Assembly: GCF_009363655.1 (NCBI RefSeq)
Contig: NZ_CP045393.1
Span: 4,131,116-4,195,115 of the forward strand
Source: Roseovarius sp. THAF27
Lineage (GTDB): Bacteria; Pseudomonadota; Alphaproteobacteria; Rhodobacterales; Rhodobacteraceae
DNA: 64,000 nucleotides
Direction: 5' to 3'
The number at the start of each line of letters is the position of its first letter. The first letter of the stretch is position 1. Under the pieces are notes generated by a model that was given only the letters and a program-made list of their open reading frames with translations, was not told the DNA's origin and did not search any database. Below are positions 26,305 to 35,455 of this stretch, piece after piece. The position numbers and the translations under genes are program-made.

Positions 26305-27915
26305 TCATGCCAATTGTCGATCCCATGTCGTGCCGGGCACGGCCGCCAGAAGGCTGCGCGTATAGTCCTCTTTGGGATCGAGAAACACCTCGGCCACCGG
26401 CCCGATCTCCACCAGCTTGCCCTTTTGCATCACGGCCACCCGATCGCAAAGTTGAGCCGCCACGCGCATGTCGTGAGTGATGAACATGAGCGAAAGATTC
26501 AGTCGGCTTTGCAGGTCTCGCAAAAGGTCCAGCACTTGGGCCTGGATAGATACGTCAAGCGCCGAAACCGCCTCGTCCGCAATGATAAGGTCTGGATCCA
26601 TCGCCAAGGCCCGGGCAATCCCGATGCGCTGTCGCTGTCCGCCGGAAAACTCGTGTGGAAAGCGATCGGCGGCGCCTGCATCCAACTCGACGATTTCCAG
26701 CAGTTCACGTGCGCGGGCATGGGCTTTCTCTTTGGACACGCCTTGCACGATGGGGCCTTCGGAGAGCGCATGGAGGATCTTCTTGCGCGGATTAAGTGAC
26801 GCGTAAGGATCCTGAAAAATCATTTGAACCCGGCAGCGGGCGTGGCGTAGCTCCTGAGCCGTGAGGCTGTTCATGTCTTGGCCGTCAAGGATGACTTCGC
26901 CGCTGTCGGGCTCCACCAGCCGGACGATTGCACGGCCCACGGTGGACTTGCCCGAGCCGGATTCTCCGACGATCCCCAAGACCTCGCCGCGTGCGATGGT
27001 GAAAGAGACATCGTCGATTGCGGTCACGCTGCGGGAGGCTTTGAATAGCCCGCCCGAGGTGACAAAGGTCTTGCACAGGTTGCGGACCTCTAGCACCGGC
27101 TGCGCGCGTACAGGCTCCGGCGTCGGGACGTGATCGGACGGGATCGCCTCTAGCAGGGCCTTGGTATAGGCGTGTTGCGGATTGGCCAGAACCTCGCGCG
27201 CCGCGCCTTGCTCGACGATCTCGCCATAGCGCATCACGATCACCCGGTCGGCGATTTCCGCGACCACACCAAAATCATGGGTGATGAACATCACCGCCAT
27301 GCCGTGCCGGGACTGGATGGTCTTGATAAGGTCGAGGATCTTGGCCTGCGTGGTGACGTCCAGAGCGGTTGTCGGTTCGTCGGCAATCAGGATCGCCGGA
27401 TCAAGAGCCAACGCCATGGCGATCATCGCACGTTGCCGTTGCCCACCCGACAACTGGAACGGATAGGCGCGGATGATCTTTTCGGGGTCGGGCAGACCAA
27501 CCTCGCGGACCAGGTCCAGCGCCTTGGCGCGCCGTTCGGGCGGGCTGTGGCGGTTATGCGCCTCGAAGACCTCGGTGATCTGGTCGCCGATGCGCATCAA
27601 CGGGTTGAGTGCCGTCATCGGCTCCTGGAAGATCATGCCGATCCGGTCGCCGCGCAGTTTGCGCCTTTCATGGTCCGGGATTGCCATCAGGTCGCGCCCT
27701 TCGAATTCGGCAGAGCCTTGGGCGATCTCAACCTGATCGGGCAGCAGGCCCATGAGTGCGTTGGCGGTCATGGACTTGCCCGACCCGGATTCGCCGACCA
27801 CACAGAGGATTTCGCTGGACTTCAGGTCGAAGTCCACGTTCTGAACTGCATAGTCCCGGTCCGCGCCGGGCGGCAGGGATATCGCCAGATCGCGGATCGA
27901 CAGCACGGTTTCCAT
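26305..27915 (-). CDS. Peptide-type ABC transporter ATPase, two nucleotide-binding domains fused
   Basis: A 536-residue ATPase with two complete ABC domains, equivalent to DppD plus DppF in one chain (GsiA-like). Domain 1 has Walker A GESGSGKSMTANAL (about residue 39), signature LSGGQRQRAMIA and Walker B AILIADEPTTALD. Domain 2 has Walker A GESGSGKSTVGRAI (about residue 320), signature FSGGQRQRIGIARA and Walker B LIIADEAVSALD. Between them is the C-terminal oligopeptide-transporter segment of domain 1. It begins one base after the preceding permease stop. It energises import of a peptide or similar solute with the two permeases and binding protein upstream. Confidence 0.95.
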   Translation of the reverse strand: METVLSIRDLAISLPPGADRDYAVQNVDFDLKSSEILCVVGESGSGKSMTANALMGLLPDQVEIAQGSAEFEGRDLMAIPDHERRKLRGDRIGMIFQEPMTALNPLMRIGDQITEVFEAHNRHSPPERRAKALDLVREVGLPDPEKIIRAYPFQLSGGQRQRAMIAMALALDPAILIADEPTTALDVTTQAKILDLIKTIQSRHGMAVMFITHDFGVVAEIADRVIVMRYGEIVEQGAAREVLANPQHAYTKALLEAIPSDHVPTPEPVRAQPVLEVRNLCKTFVTSGGLFKASRSVTAIDDVSFTIARGEVLGIVGESGSGKSTVGRAIVRLVEPDSGEVILDGQDMNSLTAQELRHARCRVQMIFQDPYASLNPRKKILHALSEGPIVQGVSKEKAHARARELLEIVELDAGAADRFPHEFSGGQRQRIGIARALAMDPDLIIADEAVSALDVSIQAQVLDLLRDLQSRLNLSLMFITHDMRVAAQLCDRVAVMQKGKLVEIGPVAEVFLDPKEDYTRSLLAAVPGTTWDRQLA

Positions 27916-27916
27916 C

Positions 27917-28756
27917 CTAGCGCCCCTTTCTTGCCAGCCGGGGGTTCAGGGCGTCGTTCAACCCCTCGCCAATGAGGTTCAGGGCCAGAACCGTCAGCAG
28001 GATCGCCACGCCCGGAATGAAGCTTAGCCACCAGGCCGTGCGGATCACCGTGCGCGCCGCGCCGATCATGTAGCCCCAGCTCATGATATTGGGATCCCCC
28101 AAGCCGAGGAAGGACAACGAGCTTTCCAGCAGGATCGCCGTTGCCACCATCAAAGAGGCCATGACGATGATCGGTGACATCGCGTTGGGCAGGATATGTC
28201 CGAAAAGAATACGGGCGTTTGATAGCCCAGCAAGCCGTGCGGCATCGACGAACTCACGCTTGCGCAGCGACAGTACCTCGGCCCGCACGAGGCGGGCGAC
28301 GGGCGGCCAGCTGACGATGGCGATGGCCAGCGTTATCGTCGGCAGCGTCGGTTCCAGGATCGCGACCAGGACGATGGCAAGCGCGAAGTTCGGGATGGTC
28401 TGGAAAAACTCGGTAAAACGCATGGCGCCGTCATCCACCAGCCCTCCGTAGAAGCCCGCGAATGCCCCGAGCGGCACGCCGATCAACAGCGCCACCAGGG
28501 TCGACACCAGCCCCACGATCAGCGACACGCGCGCGCCATGCACCAACCCCGCCGCCACGTCGCGGCCCAACGTATCGGTGCCTAGAGGAAAGCCCTCGGT
28601 GCTGAACGGTTCGAGGAAGGGCCGCTGCACCATCTTCCACGGGCTTTCTGGGTAAATCAGAGGCGCGAAGATGGCCAAGAGAACAACGCAAGTCAGGATC
28701 ACCGCGCCGATCACCGCGCCCCGGTTGCGGGAGAATCTTTTGAGGAAATCGATCAT
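27917..28756 (-). CDS. Peptide-type ABC transporter permease (DppC-like)
   Basis: A 279-residue inner-membrane permease with about six membrane segments. It starts MIDFLKRFSRNRGAVIGAVIL, then has PLIYPESPW and LGTDTLGRDVAAGLVHGARVSL, both hallmarks of the DppC/OppC family, and the EAA loop around VRAEVLSLRKREFVDAARLAGLSN. I placed the start at 28756, which has GAGGAG at good spacing; nine more in-frame codons upstream are unlikely. It forms the channel together with the DppB-like protein encoded 10 bases before it. Confidence 0.94.
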   Translation of the reverse strand: MIDFLKRFSRNRGAVIGAVILTCVVLLAIFAPLIYPESPWKMVQRPFLEPFSTEGFPLGTDTLGRDVAAGLVHGARVSLIVGLVSTLVALLIGVPLGAFAGFYGGLVDDGAMRFTEFFQTIPNFALAIVLVAILEPTLPTITLAIAIVSWPPVARLVRAEVLSLRKREFVDAARLAGLSNARILFGHILPNAMSPIIVMASLMVATAILLESSLSFLGLGDPNIMSWGYMIGAARTVIRTAWWLSFIPGVAILLTVLALNLIGEGLNDALNPRLARKGR

Positions 28757-28766
28757 GGGTGTCTCC

Positions 28767-29732
28767 TCAAATCCGCGGATCAATCAGCCGATACACAATA
28801 TCGGTGATGATGTTGAAGGCGATCACCATGGCGGCCGAGACAAGGAACACACCGAGGAGCGTGTTATAGTCACGCGCGGTCAAGCTCTCGAACATAAGGC
28901 GACCGATACCGGGCCATGCGAACACGGTTTCGGTCAGAACGGCACCGCCCACCAGCTGCCCTGCCTGAAGACCGGCCAGTGTGACGACGGGCAACAGGGC
29001 ATTGCGCAGTATGTGACGACGCCGTATGGTTCCCTCGCGCAGACCCTTGGCGCGGGCCGTCTTGACGAAATCCATCTGGCTGACTTCGAGAACCGAGGAC
29101 CGTGTCATCCGCAGGTACACTGCCATGAAGAAAAGCCCAAGCGTCAGCGCCGGCAGGAACAGGTGTTTCAGCCGGTCCAGCACAGCGGTTATGCCGGTGT
29201 ATTCAGCGCCAACGGTTTCGTATCCGAAGGCCGGGAACCAGCCCAGATGCACCGAGAACAGCACGACGGCCATCAGCGCAACCCAGAAAAGCGGTGTGGC
29301 ATAAAACAGCAATGCCATGGTGGTGATCGCGGTATCGCTCCATTTGCCCTGCCGTGCGGCGGCGGCAAGGCCGAACACGATCCCCAGAAGCAGGGACATG
29401 CCAAAGGCGGTCATCGTCAGTAACAGCGTAGCGGGCAATCGGTCCAGGATCAGGTCCAGCACGGGCATCTGTTGACGATAGGAGTAGCCAAGATCTAGTT
29501 GCACGACGCCCGAGACGTAATTCCAGAACTGTACGTAAAGCGGCTGATCCAGCCCGAACTGCTGGCGCAATTGCTGGATGAATTGTTCGTCCGCTGCGCC
29601 TGCTTCGCCTGCCATGACCATCGCCGGGTCGCCGGGGGCTGCATGGATCAGGAAGAAATTCAGCACGACGACCAGCAAAAGCGTGATGATGGCTTTGGCG
29701 GTACGGCCAAATATGGCGGCGGCAAGGTTCAT
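28767..29732 (-). CDS. Peptide-type ABC transporter permease (DppB-like)
   Basis: A 321-residue inner-membrane permease with six membrane segments. The N-terminus VVLNFFLIHAAPGDPAMVMAG and the segment QQFGLDQPLYVQFWNYVSGV are typical of DppB/OppB/GsiC, as is the EAA loop near DFVKTARAKGLREGTIRRRHILRNA. It follows the substrate-binding protein gene across a 92-base gap that carries a strong hairpin. Solute specificity cannot be read from the sequence. Confidence 0.94.
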   Translation of the reverse strand: MNLAAAIFGRTAKAIITLLLVVVLNFFLIHAAPGDPAMVMAGEAGAADEQFIQQLRQQFGLDQPLYVQFWNYVSGVVQLDLGYSYRQQMPVLDLILDRLPATLLLTMTAFGMSLLLGIVFGLAAAARQGKWSDTAITTMALLFYATPLFWVALMAVVLFSVHLGWFPAFGYETVGAEYTGITAVLDRLKHLFLPALTLGLFFMAVYLRMTRSSVLEVSQMDFVKTARAKGLREGTIRRRHILRNALLPVVTLAGLQAGQLVGGAVLTETVFAWPGIGRLMFESLTARDYNTLLGVFLVSAAMVIAFNIITDIVYRLIDPRI

Positions 29733-29779
29733 TGTCTGGGCCTGCTCGGTTCGCGGTGGTCGTCAGGGACCGAATAGAG

Positions 29780-29805
29780 GCTGGCCCGGGTCATTCCGGG
29801 CCAGC
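29780..29805 (-). terminator. Intercistronic hairpin after the binding-protein gene
   Basis: A perfect 10-base stem (GCTGGCCCGG / CCGGGCCAGC) with a 6-base loop lies 20 bases after the stop of the substrate-binding protein and before the permease genes. There is no T-tract. Such elements protect the upstream mRNA and reduce read-through, so the binding protein is made in excess over the membrane parts. Confidence 0.65.
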
Positions 29806-29824
29806 TTTGCATCCTCACTTGGAT

Positions 29825-31369
29825 CTATTGCTCGACCCACGCGTCGCGCAGCCCGTCATTCACACCGATGGCGGTGGTCACGAGATCCTTCACGTCGCAG
29901 CGATAGATCGTTGGAAACTCGATCTCCAGAAGCCAGGCGACCGGCACGTCGTCGACCAGTTGTTTCTGGACTTGCGTGTAAATCTCCTGACGCTCTTCCG
30001 GGGTGGCGGCGATGGCGGCTTCGGCGAACATCTCGTCCACCTCAGGGTTTTCATAACCGGCGACGTTGTTCCACGGGCTGCCCTTGGCGATGTTGGACGA
30101 AAGATAGCTGCGTGCGACACCCAAGGCCGGATCACCGTACTGGTAGAGGTAGGTGAAGGCGATATCGAAATCCCACTCGGCCTGTTTCTGGTTCCAGCCG
30201 GCGACGTCGGTCGCCACCACTTCGACGTTGACGCCCACTTCTTCGAGGTTCTGCTTCATCGCCTCGGCCCAGCGTTGCCATGTCTCGCCGTAGGGCAAAG
30301 GCAGAATGCGCACGGTTTCCCCGTCATAGCCTGCGGCCTCCAGGTGCTCGCGTGCCTTGTCGGGGTTATGATCGTACATGATGGTGTCGTCGGTGTAGAA
30401 ATTCGTCTTGGACGATACCGGGCTGGTGGCGACCGTGCCGAACCCGTTCCAGATCACATCCTTCACGAATTCGCGGTCCATCGCGTGCATCACAGCTTTG
30501 CGGAAATCCTTGTTTGCCGTGGCCCCTTCGCGGGTGTTCATCCACGCCATCGCATGGGGCGCGAAGTACTCCCAACCCTTGCCGGTGGAACAGACACCGT
30601 CCATCTCGGTCAGGCGTTTCACGTCCCAGTTCTCGACAGAGCCACCGGGCAGCACGTCGACCTCGCCATTTTCGAACGCCACCGCGCGCGAGGCGGCATC
30701 GGGAATGACGCGATAATAGACCTCATCCAGATAGGGCTGTCCCTCCAGATAATAATCCTCGTTCTTCACCAGGTGGATGTAGCTGCCTTTCTCCCACTCA
30801 TTGAACTTGTACGGGCCGGTGCCGATCGGCGCGTTGTTCGCTTCGTTGTTGGCGAAATCCGTCCCCTCGTAGATATGCTTGGGGATCATCGGCATGGTTC
30901 CGGCCTCGAAGACGCCGATGAATGGGCCAAAAGGGTTCTTCAGCTTGAAAACGACGGTGTGATCGTCTGGCGCGGTCACGGATTCAACGTGTTCCAAACT
31001 GACCCGAAGTCGCGCATGGGTTTCGCGCAGGAACGTATCGACCGAAAACACCACGTCCTCGGCGGTGAAGGGCTCGCCATCATGCCAGGTGACCCCGTCC
31101 TGAAGCGTAAAGGTATAGGTCAGCGCATCGTCTGAAATCTCCCACGACTTGGCCAGCGACGGCATCGGGTTCAGGTCGGTGTCATAGCGCAAAAGGCTTT
31201 CGTAAATGTCGCCCGCAACCAGCTGCGTCGGTCCGTTTTGTACGAGACCCAACATCAGGCTGGGCGGTTCGGGTTGCACCACGATGTCAAGCCGGCCGCC
31301 GGTGTCCTGTGCCAATATCGGCAGCGCAAGCCCGAGGTACAGAATTGAGGCTGTCAGTGTCTTTTTCAT
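29825..31369 (-). CDS. ABC transporter substrate-binding protein, family 5 (peptide/opine/nickel type)
   Basis: A 514-residue periplasmic binding protein (SBP_bac_5 type) that captures the solute for the permease/ATPase genes downstream. Residues 1-20 are a signal peptide. The family segments VAGDIYESLLRYDTDLNPMP, LAKSWEISDDALTYTFTLQDGVTWHDGEPFTAEDV (in two parts) and NNAPIGTGPYKF are present. Cysteines are few. The start has AGGGAG seven bases upstream. It heads the operon; its promoter should lie in the gap from 31370 upward. Ligand unknown: peptides are most common, but opines, sugars and other small molecules occur in this family. Confidence 0.94.
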   Translation of the reverse strand: MKKTLTASILYLGLALPILAQDTGGRLDIVVQPEPPSLMLGLVQNGPTQLVAGDIYESLLRYDTDLNPMPSLAKSWEISDDALTYTFTLQDGVTWHDGEPFTAEDVVFSVDTFLRETHARLRVSLEHVESVTAPDDHTVVFKLKNPFGPFIGVFEAGTMPMIPKHIYEGTDFANNEANNAPIGTGPYKFNEWEKGSYIHLVKNEDYYLEGQPYLDEVYYRVIPDAASRAVAFENGEVDVLPGGSVENWDVKRLTEMDGVCSTGKGWEYFAPHAMAWMNTREGATANKDFRKAVMHAMDREFVKDVIWNGFGTVATSPVSSKTNFYTDDTIMYDHNPDKAREHLEAAGYDGETVRILPLPYGETWQRWAEAMKQNLEEVGVNVEVVATDVAGWNQKQAEWDFDIAFTYLYQYGDPALGVARSYLSSNIAKGSPWNNVAGYENPEVDEMFAEAAIAATPEERQEIYTQVQKQLVDDVPVAWLLEIEFPTIYRCDVKDLVTTAIGVNDGLRDAWVEQ

Positions 31370-32100
31370 TTAAATCTCCCTGTTGATGTTCGCGATGGTC
31401 ACTTTTCCGGGATTTCAAAAACCGCCCGGTTGTGCTGATAGCTCGCGAATTTTCCGTTACACGCCGCGTGCCGGTTACCGGTCTCTCGGAGTGTTCGGCG
31501 TTTGTGATTGCCTCCGTTGTGTAGGTGTCTGGCATACCCGAGGTTCATAGGCGGGTCGGTCGGGAGTCAAGGCGGTTTGTCAGCTGATGAAAATCTGAAT
31601 TGCAAAATCAAGGCTTTAGCACAAGCACGAAGCAGCTTTTTGGGCCGTTCTGGCGTGATGCCAACACGGATCAAGACGTTGATGAAGTTCTGAGCTCGAT
31701 TAGAGGCGGCAGGGTCTATTGGAAAAAGAACGCGCATACGGCAATCCGCGATGAGCGGGGACTTGGTCATATAGGTATTGATTTAAGCGGGCGGTCGAAC
31801 ACGTCTCCAAATCTACCGTGTGGTTCGATGAGTTGCCAACTTGGTATCAAAAACTGGGTCTAGCCAGTGAAGCATGCTGGCATCACTGAGGTCAGCTTTG
31901 AGTATTCTGCCGCGCAGCGGCACCGCTAAAAACCAAGGGCGGCTTTGGGCTGTTCGCTGTCTGGATGCCATTGGTCAATTGGAGTGGGAGTTTCTATTGC
32001 TTTTCCAGAACCGACTGGTGGCTTCCCCCGGGGAGAGACGGGGGAAGCTTGGCAGGCGAGGCCCGAACTGGCGCGTTCTGCGTCAGATCGGTGCTGTTCG
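31370..32100. other. Gene-free stretch of about 730 bases
   Basis: No gene is supported. Short open frames exist on both strands (for example 31600-31863 on the plus strand) but have no ribosome site or family signature. The left part should carry the promoter of the ABC transporter operon. The right part contains the hairpin at 32021-32048. The stretch GGGCGGCTTTGGGCTGTTCGCTG at 31930-31952 belongs to a style of intergenic text I have seen repeated in roseobacter genomes. It may be remains of a decayed gene. Confidence 0.5.
32021..32048 (-). terminator. Hairpin downstream of the exported alpha/beta hydrolase
   Basis: A perfect 9-base stem (GCTTCCCCC / GGGGGAAGC) with a 10-base loop lies 52 bases after the stop of the hydrolase gene on the minus strand. 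No T-tract follows, so termination is plausible but not certain. Confidence 0.5.
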
Positions 32101-33078
32101 TCAACTGGACTGCAGATAGCCCAAGATGTCCGCGTTGATCGCTTCAGCCATCGTCGCCGCCATGCCATGAGAGGCGCCGTCATAGACCTTGAGCGTCGCG
32201 TTCGGCATGATCTCGACCGTCCTTGAGGCAGAGGACTTTATGGGCACGACCTGATCGTCGCTGCCATGCATCACCAGCGTCGGCAGTTGGATCGCCTTGA
32301 GGTCCTCGGTAAAGTCGGTTTCCGAGAACGCCTCGATGCAGTCGTAGTGCGCCTTGGCGCTGCCCTGCATCCCCTGCCGCCACCAATTGCGGATAAGGCC
32401 TTCGCTGACCTCCGCGTCCGGGCGGTTGAAGCCATAGAACGGGCCCGATGCCACGTCGAGGTAGAATTGCGGCCGGTTCGCCAAAAGCGCCTGGCGGAAG
32501 CCGTCGAATACGTCCAGCGGCGTGCCGTCGGGGTTGCTGTCCTTCTTCACCATGACCGGCGGCACGGCACCGATCAGCACCAGCTTCGAGACGCGCCCGG
32601 GCTTGGCGCGGGCGGCGTAGTGCACGACCTCGCCACCGCCGGTGGAATGGCCCACATGCACGGCTGCCTTGAGGTCCAGCGCGTCGGCCAGGGCGATGAC
32701 ATCGGAGGCATAGGTGTCCATTTCGTTGCCGGTTTCCGTCTGGTCCGAGCGCCCGTGTCCGCGCCGGTCGAAGGCGATGACGCGAAAGCCCTTGCCGAGG
32801 AAATAGAGCATCTGGGCATCCCACTCGTCGGCCGTCAGGGGCCAGCCGTGGTGGAACACGATGGGCTGCGCGTCGCGCGGGCCCCAGTCGCGGTAGAAGA
32901 TCTGCGTGCCGTCTTCGGCGGAAATGTAGGTCATGGTCTGAGTTCCTTTGATGGAGGGAGATGTTTCGGCCCGCAGGCCGGGAGCGGTCAGCAGCGGTGT
33001 GGTCGCTGCAATCAGCAGGCCCGTGCCACCGGCAATCGCGCAGCGGCGGGTGAGCGGGATTGATTCAGGTCCGGACAT
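32101..33078 (-). CDS. Alpha/beta hydrolase (chloroperoxidase/arylesterase-like) with a Tat-like leader
   Basis: A 325-residue hydrolase. The body (from about residue 49) is a cofactor-free haloperoxidase/esterase-type fold: HHGWPLTADEW, nucleophile elbow VGHSTGGGEV (Ser), acid in MHGSDDQVVP and His in YDGASHGMAAT. The first 48 residues look like a Tat-type leader with LTRRCAIAGGTGLLIAATTP and a cleavage site near LRA-ET. A second ATG at 32934 (MTYISAEDG) has its own ribosome site AAGGAA and would give the usual cytosolic form of 277 residues. The start overlaps the end of a small membrane protein gene by 14 bases. Substrate unknown. Confidence 0.85.
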   Translation of the reverse strand: MSGPESIPLTRRCAIAGGTGLLIAATTPLLTAPGLRAETSPSIKGTQTMTYISAEDGTQIFYRDWGPRDAQPIVFHHGWPLTADEWDAQMLYFLGKGFRVIAFDRRGHGRSDQTETGNEMDTYASDVIALADALDLKAAVHVGHSTGGGEVVHYAARAKPGRVSKLVLIGAVPPVMVKKDSNPDGTPLDVFDGFRQALLANRPQFYLDVASGPFYGFNRPDAEVSEGLIRNWWRQGMQGSAKAHYDCIEAFSETDFTEDLKAIQLPTLVMHGSDDQVVPIKSSASRTVEIMPNATLKVYDGASHGMAATMAEAINADILGYLQSS

Positions 33079-33268
33079 GGCGTTTTCCCGATATGATCAA
33101 CTGACACGGGTCGGATTTCGGCAGCTTGCAGGTACGGTTCGCCTGAACGTGACCACCGATGAAACTGTCTACATTGACGATCCAGGAGGCGACGGCGACG
33201 GCCGCGACCGAGATGAGGAACAGGATCGCGCTCCAGGAGAGTATAGATTTCACTTTCAGATGGGACAT
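33065..33268 (-). CDS. Small single-pass membrane protein
   Basis: A 67-residue protein that I do not recognise. Residues about 8-30 (ILSWSAILFLISVAAVAVASW) are one hydrophobic segment, preceded by Lys residues, so the N-terminus should face the cytosol and the rest, with two cysteines, the periplasm. The ATG has GGAG seven bases upstream. It overlaps the start of the exported hydrolase by 14 bases, which suggests coupled translation. It lies between two hydrolase genes on the same strand. Confidence 0.5.
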   Translation of the reverse strand: MSHLKVKSILSWSAILFLISVAAVAVASWIVNVDSFIGGHVQANRTCKLPKSDPCQLIISGKRHVRT

Positions 33269-33371
33269 GGTGTGGCTCCATTGCCGGGGTGATTTCCCCA
33301 AGTGAGATTTCTGGTTGAGCAGATTGCGGGTTCATGCGGCGAGGCGGGCCCCGCCGCACGCGCTTGATAAT

Positions 33372-34154
33372 TCAGCTTCCGCCAGAGGCGCGGGCGGCCT
33401 CATCGATCACGTCGGCGACTTCATCCGGCTTGGTCAGAAAGACGACATGGCTGCCGGGCACGTCGACCGACACGGCGCCAATCCGGTCGGCGGTTTGGCG
33501 CAGCAGTTTCGGGTCGATGGCCTTGTCCTCGGTCGCGATTACGGCCCAGCTCGGCTTTTCCTTCCAGGCGGCGTGTTTCACCGGCGTTCCGAAGATATCC
33601 ATATTGATAGGCACCTGGCTGTCCCGAAGGAAAGCCGCGTCCGCATCGGCGGTGTCGCCGGCAAAGCCGGTCTTGAACTCTTCGAGGTTGACGAAGCCGA
33701 ACCCGTCATCGCCGGTCTCGATGATGAATTCCGGCGGAGCGGGGATGTCGGCGAACTGGTCGCCCGTGGTCTCGCCCACGTCTGGGGCCAGCGCGGAGAC
33801 GTAGACGAGGCCTGCAACCTTGGGGTTGATGCCCGCCTCGGTGATGACCGTTCCGCCGTAGGAATGCCCTACGAGGATCGCCGGACCGTCCTGACGGTCG
33901 AGGATGCGGTCGGTGGCGGCCACGTCATCTGCAAGAGAGGTCAGCGGGTTCTGCACGATGCTGACACGGTAGCCGCGGGCGGTGAGGATGTCGTACACGC
34001 CGCGCCAGCCCGACCCGTCGGCAAAGGCGCCGTGAACGAGGACGACGGATTTGACCGGCTGTTCGGACGGGATCGTATCTTGCGCGTTTGCGCTGGTCGT
34101 GATGGTCGCGGCGGCGGCAGCGGCGGCGACAGCAGTTCTGAGTTTCTTGGACAT
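33372..34154 (-). CDS. Exported alpha/beta hydrolase
   Basis: A 260-residue hydrolase with a signal peptide (about residues 1-24, ending SANAQ). The body has VVLVHGAFADGSGWRGVYDIL near the start, the elbow ILVGHSYGGTVITEAG (Ser), and a C-terminal His in VPGSHVVFLTKPDEV. This short form resembles esterases of the EstC/pyrethroid-hydrolase group and the salicylate-esterase-like fold. Start at 34154 is supported by AAGGAA upstream. It is divergent from a LysR regulator across 380 bases that contain a dyad, and is probably controlled by it. Substrate unknown. Confidence 0.87.
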   Translation of the reverse strand: MSKKLRTAVAAAAAAATITTSANAQDTIPSEQPVKSVVLVHGAFADGSGWRGVYDILTARGYRVSIVQNPLTSLADDVAATDRILDRQDGPAILVGHSYGGTVITEAGINPKVAGLVYVSALAPDVGETTGDQFADIPAPPEFIIETGDDGFGFVNLEEFKTGFAGDTADADAAFLRDSQVPINMDIFGTPVKHAAWKEKPSWAVIATEDKAIDPKLLRQTADRIGAVSVDVPGSHVVFLTKPDEVADVIDEAARASGGS

Positions 34155-34443
34155 TTGAATGTTCCTTTGGTTGATATTGGCAGAGGTCCATAAAGGCCGT
34201 GGGAGGGCGGCTTTCCGGTCTTTTTTACTGGATGGCATCCCTGTCGCAGGCGTCGGCATCGTAGCGTTTTGACGCTGATGGGTGCTTGCAACTTTGGCGT
34301 ATGGTTTGCTGGATACGCTGCAGCATGATTGAAAATCGGCGTTTTTTCGGCCAAGGCTTACCCAAGTTTTGAAAGAATATTTCATGTCCGGCTCGTTCGA
34401 ATCAGCGCCGGTCCGGGTAAGCTTTTGTGCTGTCTGCTCCTTT

Positions 34444-34464
34444 CGGTCAGTTGATGCGTGACCG
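34444..34464. promoter_or_regulatory. Dyad operator candidate between hydrolase and LysR gene
   Basis: A perfect inverted repeat CGGTCA-N9-TGACCG lies 71 bases before the LysR start and about 290 bases before the divergent hydrolase. Divergent LysR genes usually have such a site with a T-N11-A core. The remaining part of the 380-base gap (34155-34534) holds no gene. Confidence 0.4.
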
Positions 34465-34534
34465 TAAATTATGCTTTTGACGGCGTTTTGATAATTAGGA
34501 TAAAGTGAGATGTTGAATTACGGAAATCAGGACA

Positions 34535-35443
34535 ATGAAAAACTACAAGCTGACCGACTTCGATGCCGTGCTCGCGATCAGCCGCAGAGGATCGTTCCGG
34601 GCTGCGGCACTCGATATGGGCATGTCGACGAGCGCGCTCAGCAATGCGATTTCCAAGCTGGAAGGACAACTGGGCGTGCGCCTGTTCAATCGCACGACGC
34701 GCAGTGTCTCGCTGACCGAGGCAGGGCACAGGTTTGTCGATCAGGTCAGCCCGGCGGTGCGGGATATCCATCAGGCTCTGGACACTGTCCGATCGCAGCA
34801 GGAGACGCCTTCCGGCACCGTGCGTATCAACACCTTCGTCACCGCTGCGCAGGAGATTCTTGAACCACTGATCCTGGAGTTCCTGAAGCGGTTTCCCCAG
34901 GTTCAGGTCGATCTCGTGACCGAGGGGAGCCTTGTGGACATCGTGGCGGACGGGTTCGATTTCGGGGTGCGCAGCAAAACCCTCGTTCCGTCGGACATGA
35001 TCGCGATTCCGCTGGGGCCAGCGCGGCGCCATGCCGTAGTGGCCGCGCCGTCCTATTTTGCGAACCGGGATGTCCCGCGGGTTCCAGCCGACCTGAAGGC
35101 GCATACCTGTATTCGCGTCCGCCTGCCGAACGGCGCGCTGTTTCGCTGGCAGTTCGAATCCGAGGGCCAGCCGGTGCATGTCGACGTGGACGGGCCACTG
35201 ACCCTGGATGAGGCCAGCCTGGCGCGCACCGCGGTCCTCGATGGCGTGGGCATCGGCTATTTCATGGAGTCGAACGTGCGCGCGGATATCGCGGCGGGCC
35301 GACTGGTGCGGATTCTCGACGATTGGACCCCGCCGGTTGCGCCGCTGTGCCTGTATTACCCCAGCCGGCGCAACCCGCCTGCTGCGTTCAAGGTATTCGT
35401 CGATCTTGCGCGCGAGCTGGCGCGCTCGGCCCGGGCGGTGTGA
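34535..35443 (+). CDS. LysR family transcriptional regulator
   Basis: A 302-residue LysR-type regulator. The N-terminal winged helix has [23 protein letters not shown] followed by [20 protein letters not shown], and the rest is the periplasmic-binding-like effector domain ([20 protein letters not shown]). It belongs to the AaeR/CrgA-like branch. Regulators of this branch usually control the neighbouring divergent gene, here the exported hydrolase. It converges with a second LysR gene, the stops being 12 bases apart. Confidence 0.95.
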   Translation: MKNYKLTDFDAVLAISRRGSFRAAALDMGMSTSALSNAISKLEGQLGVRLFNRTTRSVSLTEAGHRFVDQVSPAVRDIHQALDTVRSQQETPSGTVRINTFVTAAQEILEPLILEFLKRFPQVQVDLVTEGSLVDIVADGFDFGVRSKTLVPSDMIAIPLGPARRHAVVAAPSYFANRDVPRVPADLKAHTCIRVRLPNGALFRWQFESEGQPVHVDVDGPLTLDEASLARTAVLDGVGIGYFMESNVRADIAAGRLVRILDDWTPPVAPLCLYYPSRRNPPAAFKVFVDLARELARSARAV

Positions 35444-35455
35444 AGATTGGCCGGG

